In this document: in pieces, positions 51,425-60,282 of the stretch
Numbering within the stretch: the stretch's first letter is position 1
Layout: each line of letters starts with the position of its first letter
Assembly: GCA_051877575.1 (NCBI GenBank)
Contig: JBJEJA010000010.1
Coordinates: 1 to 64,000, forward strand
Reading direction: 5' to 3'
Length of the DNA stretch: 64,000 nucleotides
DNA from: UBA2882 sp051877575
GTDB lineage: Bacteria; Bacillota; Clostridia; Lachnospirales; Lachnospiraceae
Program-made: the position numbers and the translations under genes
The notes under the pieces: model-generated
Seen by the model: only the letters and a program-made list of their open reading frames with translations
Databases searched by the model: none
Told to the model about the DNA's origin: nothing

Positions 51425-52303
51425 ATGAGTTTGGAATTAAAAGGAATTACAAAAATATACGGAAAGAAAACGGTGCTGGATCAATTGGATCTGACGCTGG
51501 AGGAAGGAAAAATATACGGTCTCGTGGGTAGAAACGGAGCCGGAAAAACCACAATGCTTTCCATTGCTGCGGCACAGAATCCGGCAACGGGCGGTCAGGT
51601 GCTTTTAGACGGAGAGAAAGTATGGGAAAATCAGAAGGCACTGGACCAGATCTGTTTTTCCAGAGAAGTGGGCAATATGGTAAACGGCGTACAAAATACC
51701 ATGAAAGTGAAAGAGTATCTGCGGATCGCGGGAATGTTGTTCCCGGCATGGGATCGGGAAATGGCAGACAGACTGGTGGAAGAATTTGAGTTGGACAAAA
51801 AACAGAAGATTTACAAATTGTCCAAAGGAATGCAGTCTATGGTAACGATTATCATTGCCTTGGCGAGCAAAGCAAAATATACCTTTCTGGATGAGCCGGT
51901 CGCAGGTCTTGATGTGGTGGCAAGAGAGAATTTTTATCGGATCTTATTGGATGAATACAGTGAGAGCGGCAGGACTTTTGTAATCTCGACTCACATTATA
52001 GAAGAAGCGGCAGAGGTGTTTGAAGAAGTTATCTTCTTAAATAAGGGCAGCATCATGTTGAAAGAAAACACCGATGATCTGTTGGAACGCTGCATCCATG
52101 TAAGCGGCAGGGCAGAGGATGTAGATGCGGTGTCCGAAGGCAGAAAGGTTTATCATGCAGAGAAAATGGGGCGTAGCAAGGGCGTGACGTTGTTGCTTGA
52201 CCGAGGAGAGGCATTTGATGACGGAGGCAGGGATCTGGATATCAGACCCATGAGTTTACAGGATGTATTTGTGGCACTGTGCGGCAGGGAGGAGACAGTA
52301 TGA
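51425..52303 (+). CDS. ABC transporter ATP-binding protein
   Basis: 292 aa. Walker A GRNGAGKTT at about residues 36-44, signature LSKGMQ near 137 (weak form of LSGGQ, usual in this group), Walker B YTFLDEPVAGLD near 154-165, switch His TH near 191. The C-terminal 70 residues are a regulatory extension. The ATG follows the GntR stop by one base. Powers export through the two membrane proteins downstream. Confidence 0.93.
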   Translation: MSLELKGITKIYGKKTVLDQLDLTLEEGKIYGLVGRNGAGKTTMLSIAAAQNPATGGQVLLDGEKVWENQKALDQICFSREVGNMVNGVQNTMKVKEYLRIAGMLFPAWDREMADRLVEEFELDKKQKIYKLSKGMQSMVTIIIALASKAKYTFLDEPVAGLDVVARENFYRILLDEYSESGRTFVISTHIIEEAAEVFEEVIFLNKGSIMLKENTDDLLERCIHVSGRAEDVDAVSEGRKVYHAEKMGRSKGVTLLLDRGEAFDDGGRDLDIRPMSLQDVFVALCGREETV

Positions 52304-52941
52304 ATGAAGGTATGAAACGTCTGCTCAGATGCGACGGGATCAGCACAATTCGTGATCTGGGCAGTATGGGACCGATTGCATTTTTTTTGGTAGTCTGGTT
52401 TTTGCTGATTTATGGAAAGGTTATGAATCTCCTGTTTGTCATGATTGCCATGATCGGTCTCTCGATCATGAGCAGCGGAGTCAGAGACTGGCAGAGTCAG
52501 ATCAGAAATTATATCGGTATGGGTATAACCAGGAAAAGTACATTTGCTGTGATTGTGATCAGAGGTTTGGTGCAGATTTTTTTGGGAGTTATTTTGGAGA
52601 CGGTTACGGCCGGTATCTGCTATCCCGAATATCTGAAATCAGAGATCATATTGTCCGGTATGTTTTTGTTTTTTTTCTGTAACGGATGGGGACAGCTCTC
52701 CGGAGGTCTGTATAGCTGCGGCAAACTGGGAAGAATTATGCAGATTGCAGGTCTGACGGTTGTAGGTGCTTTTGTAGGCGGAGGCAGCATGATTGCAATA
52801 CAGTCTGAAGACGTGCTGGATCGGATGATACGGTTTATCCGTATGCCGGTTATAGCATGGATGGGAATTGCAGCAGCAACGATGTGGATCATCGGTACGC
52901 TGGCAGCTCACAGGCAGATGAAAACATATACAGTGATTTGA
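52300..52941 (+). CDS. ABC transporter membrane protein 1
   Basis: ATG 52300 follows GGGAGGAGACAGT and overlaps the ATPase stop by four bases. 213 aa, six hydrophobic segments (GPIAFFLVVWFLLIYG, LLFVMIAMIGLSIMS, SEIILSGMFLFFFCNGW, AWMGIAAATMWIIGT). No recognised catalytic domain; sized and placed like the YtrC/D-type permease subunits. Confidence 0.75.
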   Translation: MNEGMKRLLRCDGISTIRDLGSMGPIAFFLVVWFLLIYGKVMNLLFVMIAMIGLSIMSSGVRDWQSQIRNYIGMGITRKSTFAVIVIRGLVQIFLGVILETVTAGICYPEYLKSEIILSGMFLFFFCNGWGQLSGGLYSCGKLGRIMQIAGLTVVGAFVGGGSMIAIQSEDVLDRMIRFIRMPVIAWMGIAAATMWIIGTLAAHRQMKTYTVI

Positions 52942-52954
52942 GGAGGCGGAAAAA

Positions 52955-53674
52955 ATGTTTTTCAAGATTATGAAAATCAGAATGGATGAATTGGCAATCT
53001 ATATCGGAATCGGATTATTTGCTTTCCTGTTTGGTGTAGGTTTGTTGGGAGTGATCACCTATGTGGATCATGACGACCCGGTGGTCAGTGTATTCCGTTT
53101 GGGGACGCTTATGGCATTGATCATGATGTGTTTTATATCGTTTCTGCTTGGAATTTTCGGATTGGCTCAATTATTTCAGTCTCAAGTTGCTTTCGGAATG
53201 ACCAGAAAGAGATTCCTCTGTTACGATGTTATGGTCAGTTTTTTGTGGAATCTCATCGGTCTGCTTTTGGTATGCGGTCTGTATTTCGTGGAAGGCGGCA
53301 TTTTGAAGACATTCTTTGCACCTTACCCGGAAAAAAATATTTGGAGCATGCTGCCTTTGGCTTCGCGGTGTCTGTATCTGATCTTTATACCGGTTCTGCT
53401 GACGGCACTCAGGGAACTTCTGGGCAGTTTGGTTATGCGTTTCGGCAATAAAGCATTCTGGGTCATCTGGGCGTTTTGGATGCTGGCATGTATTCTGCCG
53501 GGCAGAATATCGGATATGGTGAAAGCCGGAAAGATGCCGGCTGTATTTACCGATTTGGCAGGCCGGATAGCAGATATCCCTTCTCCTGCATGGGGAATCA
53601 TGGGTGTCGTACTTGTGACGGTATCCTTTCTCATTGCATGGAGGATTATCAGAAAACAGGCGGTAGCAGCATAA
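52955..53674 (+). CDS. ABC transporter membrane protein 2
   Basis: 239 aa, about six helices (IGLFAFLFGVGLLGVITY, LGTLMALIMMCFISFLLGIF, NLIGLLLVCGLYFV, AWGIMGVVLVTVSFLIAW). Contains FGMTRKRFLCYD near residue 79, like subunit 1's IGMGITRKST, so the two permeases are homologous: this GMTRK coupling loop likely contacts the ATPase. Ribosome site GAGGAGGCGG. Confidence 0.75.
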   Translation: MFFKIMKIRMDELAIYIGIGLFAFLFGVGLLGVITYVDHDDPVVSVFRLGTLMALIMMCFISFLLGIFGLAQLFQSQVAFGMTRKRFLCYDVMVSFLWNLIGLLLVCGLYFVEGGILKTFFAPYPEKNIWSMLPLASRCLYLIFIPVLLTALRELLGSLVMRFGNKAFWVIWAFWMLACILPGRISDMVKAGKMPAVFTDLAGRIADIPSPAWGIMGVVLVTVSFLIAWRIIRKQAVAA

Positions 53675-53813
53675 ACAACGCAAAATGATGCCCGAAAAAT
53701 AAAATTGGATTGCGCTCCCTGTATTCCCGTTATAAAATAGATGAGGAAAACCTTGTAAAGACAGGTATATCATGAGGCTGAAATGGATATGAGGTAACAA
53801 CGGGAGAACGGTT

Positions 53814-53909
53814 ATGGCGAGATATGGGTATACGGCTTACCGATTGTCAATATGGGCATTTGTGATATCTGCAATAATTTTTCTGATAAATATTGCAATT
53901 TTGATTTAG
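53814..53909 (+). CDS. 31-aa single-helix membrane peptide before hflX
   Basis: ATG 53814 with GGGAG seven bases upstream; stop at 53907-53909. Starts MARYGYTAYRLSIWAF and is hydrophobic to the end. It ends 12 bases before hflX. Too short for family assignment, but the ribosome site, codon fit and position argue for translation. Confidence 0.55.
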   Translation: MARYGYTAYRLSIWAFVISAIIFLINIAILI

Positions 53910-53921
53910 GGTGTAAGATAA

Positions 53922-55202
53922 ATGGAAAAAGTGATTTTGGTGGGCTTGGACTTAAATGACCGGGTTGATTTTGAACATTCCATGGAGGAATTGGAAGAAT
54001 TGGCGGCAGCCTGTGAGCTGGAAACAGCAGGTGTGACGACGCAGAAAATGCCGTCGGTCAATAAAGCATTTTATATCGGAACCGGAAAGGTGGCACAGGT
54101 ACGGCAGCTGGCAGAAGAGTCAGGTGCCGGACTTGTGATTTTTGATAATGCGCTTTCGCCCATGCAGCTGCGGAACCTGCAGCAGGAGCTGGGTATGGCG
54201 GTTATGGACCGGACAACCCTGATTCTGGAGATTTTTTCACGGAGAGCACGGACCAGAGAGGCAAAGCTTCAGGTAGAGGTGGCTTCCCTGCAATATATGT
54301 TGCCGAGGCTGGTGGGGCTTCATGATGCCCTGAGTCGTCAGGGCGGTGCCAGCGGAGCCATGAGCAGCAAGGGTGCCGGAGAAAAGAAACTGGAACTTGA
54401 CAGAAGGCACATTGAAACACGCCTCGGAACCCTCAGAAGAGAACTGGCTCAGGTGGAAAAGGACCGGGAGACACAGCGCAAACAGCGGCTCAAAAGTCCT
54501 CTGCCCCTTGTGAGTCTTGTGGGATATACCAATGCGGGAAAATCATCGGTTATGAATGCGCTGGTAGATTATTATGCGGACGGAGCGGATAGTAAAGAAG
54601 AAAAGAAAGTGCTGGAAAAGGATATGCTGTTTGCGACGCTGGAAACCACCGTGAGAAAAATGGAATCGGGAGGCGGAAAGAGCTTTCTGTTATCCGATAC
54701 CGTCGGTTTTATCAATGAACTGCCCCACAATCTGGTCAAGGCCTTCCGTTCCACGCTGGAGGAAGTAAAGAATGCGGATCTGCTGTTGCATGTGATTGAT
54801 TATTCCGATCCCTATTACAGAGAGCATATGGAAGTGACAAAGCAGACCCTTGCGGAACTGGGTGCCGGCAGGATTCCGGTTATCTGCATATTTAACAAAA
54901 TGGATCTAAGGGCAGCAAAACATCCCGATGCGGAGTATCCGAAGGTCGTCGGACAGAATATTTTTATGGCAGCGGGAAAGGGCATCGGAATTGCGGAATT
55001 GGTTGCGTTGATCGAAAGCACATTGTTTGGAAAGAGAAAAGAACGGGAACTGTTGATTCCCTATAATGCGGGAAACGTTTTTTCGAAGCTGAAGGAAGAG
55101 GCGGAGGTCACCGCCTATGAATATCGCGAAGACGGTATCGGCGTAAAGGCGGCATTGGACGAAACCGCCGAAGGCAGATACGGAAACTACATTGTCAAGT
55201 AA
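53922..55202 (+). CDS. hflX: GTPase HflX
   Basis: 426 aa. N-terminal HflX domain to about 180 (GTGKVAQVRQL near 53, VFDNALSPMQLRNLQ near 71, MDRTTLILEIFSRRARTREA near 95), glycine-rich linker RQGGASGAMSSKGAGEKKLE, G domain with GYTNAGKSS (P-loop near 203), DTVGFINELPHNLVKAFRST near 258 and NKMD near 325. Splits stalled 70S ribosomes under stress. Weak ribosome site; may depend on the small ORF ahead. Confidence 0.95.
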   Translation: MEKVILVGLDLNDRVDFEHSMEELEELAAACELETAGVTTQKMPSVNKAFYIGTGKVAQVRQLAEESGAGLVIFDNALSPMQLRNLQQELGMAVMDRTTLILEIFSRRARTREAKLQVEVASLQYMLPRLVGLHDALSRQGGASGAMSSKGAGEKKLELDRRHIETRLGTLRRELAQVEKDRETQRKQRLKSPLPLVSLVGYTNAGKSSVMNALVDYYADGADSKEEKKVLEKDMLFATLETTVRKMESGGGKSFLLSDTVGFINELPHNLVKAFRSTLEEVKNADLLLHVIDYSDPYYREHMEVTKQTLAELGAGRIPVICIFNKMDLRAAKHPDAEYPKVVGQNIFMAAGKGIGIAELVALIESTLFGKRKERELLIPYNAGNVFSKLKEEAEVTAYEYREDGIGVKAALDETAEGRYGNYIVK

Positions 55203-55225
55203 AATGAGGAAGGATAGAAGGTTAT

Positions 55226-55981
55226 ATGAAACTGGTATCATGGAATGTGAATGGGCTGCGCGCCTGTGTGGAAAAAGGATTTCTGGATGTTTTTCGGGAA
55301 ATGGATGCGGATATTTTCTGTGTGCAGGAGACCAAGATGCAGGAAGGACAGCTGCAGCTGGAACTGCCGGGATATTATCAATATTTTAATTATGCGGAAA
55401 AAAAGGGCTATTCGGGGACTGCGGTGTTTACCAAAAAAGAACCGTTAGCAGTGGCTTACGGAATTGGCGTGGAAGAACATGACAAAGAGGGACGTGTGAT
55501 TACGCTTGAATTTGATGATTTTTATTTTGTGACAGTCTATACGCCCAACTCCCAAAATGAATTGAAACGCCTTTCCTACCGCATGGAATGGGAGAAGGCA
55601 TTTTTGCATTATCTGAAAGGGCTGGAACAGTCCAAACCTGTTGTATTTGCGGGAGACCTTAATGTTGCACATGAGGAAATAGATCTTAAGAATCCCAAAA
55701 CCAACCGCCACAATGCAGGGTTTACCGATGAGGAAAGAGCAGCTTTTTCCTCATTGCTGGAGAATGGATTTATCGATACTTTCCGTTATTTCTATCCCGA
55801 TCAGACGGATATTTATTCCTGGTGGTCTTACCGGTTCCGGGCGAGGGAGAAGAATGCGGGATGGCGTATCGATTACTTTGTGGTATCCGAATGTCTGAGG
55901 GATAAACTGGAGGGTGCGGCTATCCACACGGAGATTATGGGCTCGGATCATTGCCCGGTGGAATTAAATATAAAAAAATAA
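55226..55981 (+). CDS. exoA: Exodeoxyribonuclease III (AP endonuclease)
   Basis: 251 aa, full length. Motifs: VSWNVNGLRA (Asn metal ligand) near residue 4, QETKM (Glu) near 34, YTPNSQNELKRLSYR near 108, GDLNVAHEEIDL near 142, AGWRIDYFVVS near 211 and GSDHCPVEL near 240 (catalytic Asp-His). Base-excision repair of abasic sites. AAGGATAGAAGGTTAT precedes the ATG. Confidence 0.95.
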   Translation: MKLVSWNVNGLRACVEKGFLDVFREMDADIFCVQETKMQEGQLQLELPGYYQYFNYAEKKGYSGTAVFTKKEPLAVAYGIGVEEHDKEGRVITLEFDDFYFVTVYTPNSQNELKRLSYRMEWEKAFLHYLKGLEQSKPVVFAGDLNVAHEEIDLKNPKTNRHNAGFTDEERAAFSSLLENGFIDTFRYFYPDQTDIYSWWSYRFRAREKNAGWRIDYFVVSECLRDKLEGAAIHTEIMGSDHCPVELNIKK

Positions 55982-56114
55982 TTAAATTCCCAAATCTTTC
56001 TACTTTTCTAAAATTTTGTGCTATACTATATGAGGTCGGAGCAGTGTCAGCCGCCATGTTTTACGGGCTGTGTATGGTGTTCCGCTTATTTGAGTGTAAA
56101 GAAAGGTGATCAAT

Positions 56115-57251
56115 ATGACAAAAATTGATATTGTATCCGGCTTCTTAGGTGCCGGCAAGACAACATTGATTAAAAAGTTATTAAAGGAGGCACTGGGCGG
56201 CGAGCAGGTAGTGCTGATTGAAAATGAATTCGGAGAAATCGGCATTGACGGAGGATTTTTAAAGGATTCCGGAATCGAGATTACGGAGATGAATTCCGGC
56301 TGTATCTGTTGCTCTCTGGTAGGAGACTTCGGGACCGCATTAAAGGAAGTGCTGGACAAATATCATCCGGACCGTATTCTGATAGAGCCCTCGGGCGTAG
56401 GTAAATTGTCCGATGTCATGCGGGCGGTTGAGGGAGCCACCGCTTCGGAAGGTGTCCACTTAAACAGCGCGGTAGCCGTTGTGGATGCAAAGAAATGTAA
56501 GACTTATCTGAAAAACTTCGGCGAGTTTTTTGCCAATCAGATCGAGCATGCGGGAACGATTATTTTGAGCCGTACCGGAGAGATGAGTGATGAGAAGATC
56601 AATGCGGCAGTTGCGTTGATCCGTGAACACAATGCCAAGGCAGCCATCATTACCACACCATGGGATAAACTGGAAGGAAAGAAGATTCTGGAAGCAATTG
56701 AGGATGCCAAAGATCTGGAAGCGGAATTGATGAAGGAAGTGCTGGCTGCACACGATCATGACCACGAGCATCACCATCACGATCACGATGACCATGAGCA
56801 CCATCACGATCACGACGATCATGACCACGAGCACCACCATGATCACGACGACCATGAGCACCACCACCACGATCATGACGAACATGGACATCATCATGAG
56901 CATGATGAGAATTGCACCTGTGGCTGTCATGATCACGATCATGATCATCATCACCATCATGCGGATGAGATTTTTACCAGTGTGGGAATTGAGACATCTT
57001 CCAAATTTACAAAGGAACAGGTTCAGGCTTGTCTGGATGCCTTGGAGGATGAAGCAAAATACGGAACCGTATTGCGTGCCAAAGGTATGCTTCCTACGGA
57101 AGGTGACTTGTTCATTCACTTTGATCATGTGCCCGGTGAAAGCGAGATCAGGGACGGAAGCGCGGAATACACCGGCAAGATCTGTGTGATCGGCTCCAAT
57201 CTGAAAGAAGAGAATATTAAGGCTTTGTTTGAGAGCAGGGAGGAAAAATAA
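56115..57251 (+). CDS. CobW/COG0523 GTPase with long His-rich metal-binding stretch
   Basis: ATG 56115 after AAAGGTGATCAAT; a GTG nine bases earlier is possible. 378 aa. P-loop GFLGAGKTT at about 9-17, metal-binding NSGCICCSLVGDF near 59-71 (CxCC), GVGK-type switch, and NKAD-region replaced by SRTGEMSD. Residues about 212-286 are almost only His, Asp and Glu, with one C-T-C-G-C cluster: a reservoir or delivery site for Zn or Ni. The CobW C-terminal domain (about 290-378) follows. A metallochaperone or metal-insertion GTPase; the metal is uncertain. Confidence 0.9.
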   Translation: MTKIDIVSGFLGAGKTTLIKKLLKEALGGEQVVLIENEFGEIGIDGGFLKDSGIEITEMNSGCICCSLVGDFGTALKEVLDKYHPDRILIEPSGVGKLSDVMRAVEGATASEGVHLNSAVAVVDAKKCKTYLKNFGEFFANQIEHAGTIILSRTGEMSDEKINAAVALIREHNAKAAIITTPWDKLEGKKILEAIEDAKDLEAELMKEVLAAHDHDHEHHHHDHDDHEHHHDHDDHDHEHHHDHDDHEHHHHDHDEHGHHHEHDENCTCGCHDHDHDHHHHHADEIFTSVGIETSSKFTKEQVQACLDALEDEAKYGTVLRAKGMLPTEGDLFIHFDHVPGESEIRDGSAEYTGKICVIGSNLKEENIKALFESREEK

Positions 57252-58183
57252 TGATTCCTGTTTATGTCATTAACGGTTTTCTGGACAGCGGAAAGACGGA
57301 ATTTATTACCTATACATTAAGCCAGCCCTATTTTCAGAGCAGAACGGTCACGTTGCTGATCGTCTGTGAAGAAGGCGAAAATGAGTATGATGAGAAACTG
57401 TTGAAAAAAAGCCGTACGGTTATGGAATTGATAGAAGATGAGGAGGATTTTACTTCTCAGAATCTGATCAATCTGGAAAAGAAATATAAGCCCGGAAGGA
57501 TCGTCATTGAGTATAACGGAATGTGGAATGTCAAGAATATGAAATTTCCGTGGCATTGGAAATTGGAACAGCAGATTACGATGATCAACGGAGCAACCTT
57601 TGCTTCTTATTTTACCAATATGAAATCGTTGGTGGCAGAGCATATCAGAAAGTCCGAACTGATCATTATGAACCGCTGTGACGGTATGGAAGACAAGATT
57701 GCCGGATATAAGAGAAATATCATGGCATTGAATCAGGGTGCAGAGATTATTTTCGAGGATTCCAAAGGTGAAATGAATGTCACTCTGGAGGAAGATTTGC
57801 CCTATGATTTAAATGCCGATCCGATTGTATTGGACGATATGGGATATGGTTTCTGGTATCTGGATGCGTTGGATAATATGGCGAGATATCAGGGGAAAAC
57901 CATTGAATATACCGCTATGGTGCTGCATCCGCCCAAATTTCCGAAAGGGTATTTCGTACCGGGGCGCATGGCTATGACCTGTTGCGCCGAAGATATGGCA
58001 TTTCTCGGATATGCGTGTAAATATGATCATGAGTCGGAGCTGGAGCAGAAAGATTGGGTTAAGGTGACGGCGAAGGTAAGTATTGAGTATTTTGAGGATT
58101 ACGGAAAAGAAGGACCCGTACTTCATGCAGTGAAGGTAGAGCCGACGGCAAAACCTAAGAATGAGATCATCTCATTCACATAA
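57251..58183 (+). CDS. CobW-like GTPase, second copy without CxCC or His tract
   Basis: 310 aa. P-loop GFLDSGKTEF near 9-18. The CxCC metal motif of the upstream paralogue is absent: the equivalent region reads KYKPGRIVIEYNGMW. Contains NRCDG near 144 (NKxD equivalent). The start ATG overlaps the stop of the first CobW gene (TAATG), so the two form a translationally coupled pair, probably a heteromeric unit in which the first carries the metal. Ends before a terminator. Confidence 0.85.
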   Translation: MIPVYVINGFLDSGKTEFITYTLSQPYFQSRTVTLLIVCEEGENEYDEKLLKKSRTVMELIEDEEDFTSQNLINLEKKYKPGRIVIEYNGMWNVKNMKFPWHWKLEQQITMINGATFASYFTNMKSLVAEHIRKSELIIMNRCDGMEDKIAGYKRNIMALNQGAEIIFEDSKGEMNVTLEEDLPYDLNADPIVLDDMGYGFWYLDALDNMARYQGKTIEYTAMVLHPPKFPKGYFVPGRMAMTCCAEDMAFLGYACKYDHESELEQKDWVKVTAKVSIEYFEDYGKEGPVLHAVKVEPTAKPKNEIISFT

Positions 58184-58199
58184 ATGATTAAGAGAAAGA

Positions 58200-58250
58200 A
58201 AATCCTTGGCTGATTTGTGATATCCGAACAAGAGGCTGAGGATTTTTTTG
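58200..58250 (+). terminator. Terminator of the CobW pair
   Basis: AATCCTTGGCT (58201-58211) pairs with AGGCTGAGGATT (58232-58243, one G-U), followed by T7. Confidence 0.75.
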
Positions 58251-58379
58251 TTCAAATCATAACGGATTAAAGAAAAAGTAAAATTATGCCGATATTCTAA
58301 ATATAAAGGGGAAAAAGATATAAGAGGGGTAAAAGATACAATAAAGAACAATGTTTAAAACTGAAAATGGTGATTTCGA

Positions 58380-59108
58380 ATGGAGAAAAGATGTCTGATC
58401 ATAGAAGATAATTCTTCACAAAGAGAAACAATAAAACAGCTTATGAAAGAAACTTCGGAAGAAGTCAGGGTTTATGATGTCGACAATCTGATCGGTGCGT
58501 ATAAAATTATGCTGGAGAAACCGATCGACTTATTTATTGTGGATATTGTATTGGATGCCGATAGAAAGGGAGATACGTCGGGAGTAAAGTTGGTGAATGT
58601 CATCAGGACGATTCCGCAGTATATGTTTACGCCTGTTATTTTTGTGACTTCGTTGGAAGATCCGAAAATGTTTGCGTACAGCAAATTACATTGTTTCAGC
58701 TATTTGGAAAAACCGTTTAATCAAAATGAAGCTAAGGTAATCTTTAAGAGTGCTTTGGGTTATACCACGCCGAGGAGTGAAAATGACATTCTGTGTATGA
58801 GGAAAGATGGAGTGCTGTATCCATTCCAAATTGATCAGATTGTTTATATCGAAAGCCGTAACAGAAGCATCCTGGTGCATCGCGAAGGCGGTGATACGGA
58901 GCAGATGCCCTATATGACCTGCCGGCGGATCCTGGAAGAAGCGGATAACTCGTCACTGATCCAGTGCAGCAGAGGTGTTATTGTGAACCGAAATTATGTG
59001 AAAGCGGTAGATAAGACCAACCATTTGCTGGAATTGAAAGGATGCAAAGAGCGGCTGGATATAGGGGTTACGTATTCCAAACAGGTATTAAAAAATTTAT
59101 CCGTATAG
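58380..59108 (+). CDS. LytTR-family response regulator
   Basis: 242 aa. Receiver domain (1-125): acidic pair IIEDN at 6-10, phospho-acceptor in DLFIVDIVLDAD near 50-61, T in VTSLEDP, K in LEKPFNQ near 105. LytTR DNA-binding domain (about 138-240): FQIDQIVYIESRNRSILVHR near 148-167 and RGVIVNRNYVKAV near 199. No histidine kinase gene is adjacent, so it is an orphan. A short transcription unit with four-codon ORF follows it. Confidence 0.92.
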   Translation: MEKRCLIIEDNSSQRETIKQLMKETSEEVRVYDVDNLIGAYKIMLEKPIDLFIVDIVLDADRKGDTSGVKLVNVIRTIPQYMFTPVIFVTSLEDPKMFAYSKLHCFSYLEKPFNQNEAKVIFKSALGYTTPRSENDILCMRKDGVLYPFQIDQIVYIESRNRSILVHREGGDTEQMPYMTCRRILEEADNSSLIQCSRGVIVNRNYVKAVDKTNHLLELKGCKERLDIGVTYSKQVLKNLSV

Positions 59109-59246
59109 GTGATACGCGTATCAATGATACAAAACCTGCCCTGTATGCTGCAAAATTTGCCATTTTATGGATTTTTTTATCATTATCATGTATGGTAAAG
59201 ATATTAAAGCAAGGGAGGGAAAATTATGAATAAATTGTAGTTGTAG
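59109..59246 (+). other. Intergenic stretch with a ribosome site and a four-codon ORF
   Basis: AAGGGAGGG (59211-59219) is followed by ATG AAT AAA TTG TAG (59226-59240). A TATGGT-like -10 (59191-59196) lies just before. With the terminator at 59247-59275 this could be a tiny transcription unit or leader; the ORF is too short to be a stable product. Confidence 0.35.
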
Positions 59247-59275
59247 GAGCAAATACTGTTATATTTGCTCTTTTG
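59247..59275 (+). terminator. Intrinsic terminator after the LytTR gene
   Basis: GAGCAAATA (59247-59255) pairs with TATTTGCTC (59262-59270), loop CTGTTA, then TTTTGTT. Confidence 0.75.
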
Positions 59276-59406
59276 TTCTGATGCTCCGCTACGTGCAGGC
59301 GGAGTCCCCCCTAAAACCCCCTAACAGGACAAAAAGGCAGATACGGACGGTAGACACAATGAATGAAAAGGGAAATGATTTCGGAGTGCTGATAAAGCAA
59401 GTTATG

Positions 59407-59446
59407 ATGGTTCGCAGAGATGGTTCTGCGGACCATTTATATTTTC
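59407..59446 (+). repeat. Twelve-base-pair hairpin in the spacer before the SUF pair
   Basis: ATGGTTCGCAGA (59407-59418) pairs with TCTGCGGACCAT (59425-59436; one G-U), followed by TTATATTTTC. Possibly a second terminator or a leader hairpin. The spacer 59276-59406 holds no recognisable gene. Confidence 0.5.
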
Positions 59447-59482
59447 TGTAGAAGTTATATTTTATTTTCCGGATAACTTGTG

Positions 59483-59505
59483 TATAATAATACTCGGATT
59501 AGTAT
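59483..59505 (+). promoter_or_regulatory. -10 box and start-site dyad of the SUF-like pair
   Basis: TATAAT (59483-59488) followed by ATACT-cggatt-AGTAT (59490-59505), a dyad across the expected start of transcription. A larger repeat AAGTTAT (59453-59459)/ATAACTT (59473-59479) lies just upstream. A regulator responding to Fe-S status may bind here; no family claimed. Confidence 0.5.
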
Positions 59506-59542
59506 GGTTTTTATAAAGAAATGAACATATGGAGGAAGACAG

Positions 59543-60265
59543 ATGCTGGAATTGAAACATATTTCTTATCTGGTAGAGGATGGAAATAAGGAAATTATAA
59601 AGGATATCAATCTGAGTATTCATGAGCGGTTTGTGGCTTTGACAGGGCCCAACGGAGGGGGAAAATCTACGCTGGCAAAGCTGATCGCGGGAATTATTAT
59701 GCCCACATCCGGGAAAATTTATTTAGACGGACAGGATATTACGGAATGGAATATTACGGAAAGAGCCAATGCAGGTATCAGTTTTGCTTTCCAGCAGCCT
59801 GTCAGATTTAAGGGAATTACGGTAAAAGATCTGATCATGCTGGCATCCGGCAGGAAGATTTCCATGAGCGATGCCTGTGAGATTTTGTCGGAGGTTGGGC
59901 TTTGTGCCAGAGATTATATTAACCGGGAAGTAAATGATTCTTTATCCGGTGGGGAATTGAAGCGAATTGAAATTGCCATGATTTTGGCGCGGGGGACAAA
60001 GCTTTCTATTTTTGATGAGCCGGAAGCGGGCATCGATTTATGGAGTTTTAACAGTCTGATCAAAGTTTTCGAAAAAATGTATGAGAAGATCAACGGTTCC
60101 ATTATGATCATTTCCCATCAGGAACGGATTCTGGATATCGCGGACCGGATCATTCTGATTGCCGACGGGCAGGTCAGGGCAGAGGGAAATAAAGAAGAAA
60201 TCATGCCGATGATACTGGGAACGGAAGGAAGCGGCCCGTGTACCATATTGAAGGACAAAATGTAG
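59543..60265 (+). CDS. sufC: SufC-like ABC ATPase of a minimal Fe-S assembly system
   Basis: 240 aa. Walker A GPNGGGKST at about residues 34-42, Q-loop FAFQQPVRFKGIT near 92, signature LSGGELKR near 141-148, Walker B LSIFDEPEAGID near 161-172. Sequence is SufC-type (no membrane partner). The next gene is SufB/SufD-like, and no sufS, sufU or sufA is adjacent, which matches the two-gene SUF-like minimal (SmsC-SmsB) systems of anaerobes. AGGAGG-type site GGAGGAAGACAG before the ATG. Confidence 0.9.
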   Translation: MLELKHISYLVEDGNKEIIKDINLSIHERFVALTGPNGGGKSTLAKLIAGIIMPTSGKIYLDGQDITEWNITERANAGISFAFQQPVRFKGITVKDLIMLASGRKISMSDACEILSEVGLCARDYINREVNDSLSGGELKRIEIAMILARGTKLSIFDEPEAGIDLWSFNSLIKVFEKMYEKINGSIMIISHQERILDIADRIILIADGQVRAEGNKEEIMPMILGTEGSGPCTILKDKM

Positions 60266-60282
60266 GACGGAGGATAAGAGAA

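Noticed and set aside
56750..56980. Repetitive CATGATCAC-type DNA, looked at as a possible CRISPR or satellite
   Set aside because: The repeats are in frame codons of the His/Asp-rich tract; no spacers of regular length. No CRISPR array seen in the window.
56460..57128. Minus-strand ORF of Met/Val/Ile runs opposite the CobW gene
   Set aside because: Reverse complement of His/Asp codon repeats, a composition artefact.
59359..59451. 30-codon ORF before the SUF pair
   Set aside because: No ribosome site, and it contains the 12-bp hairpin; more likely leader sequence.
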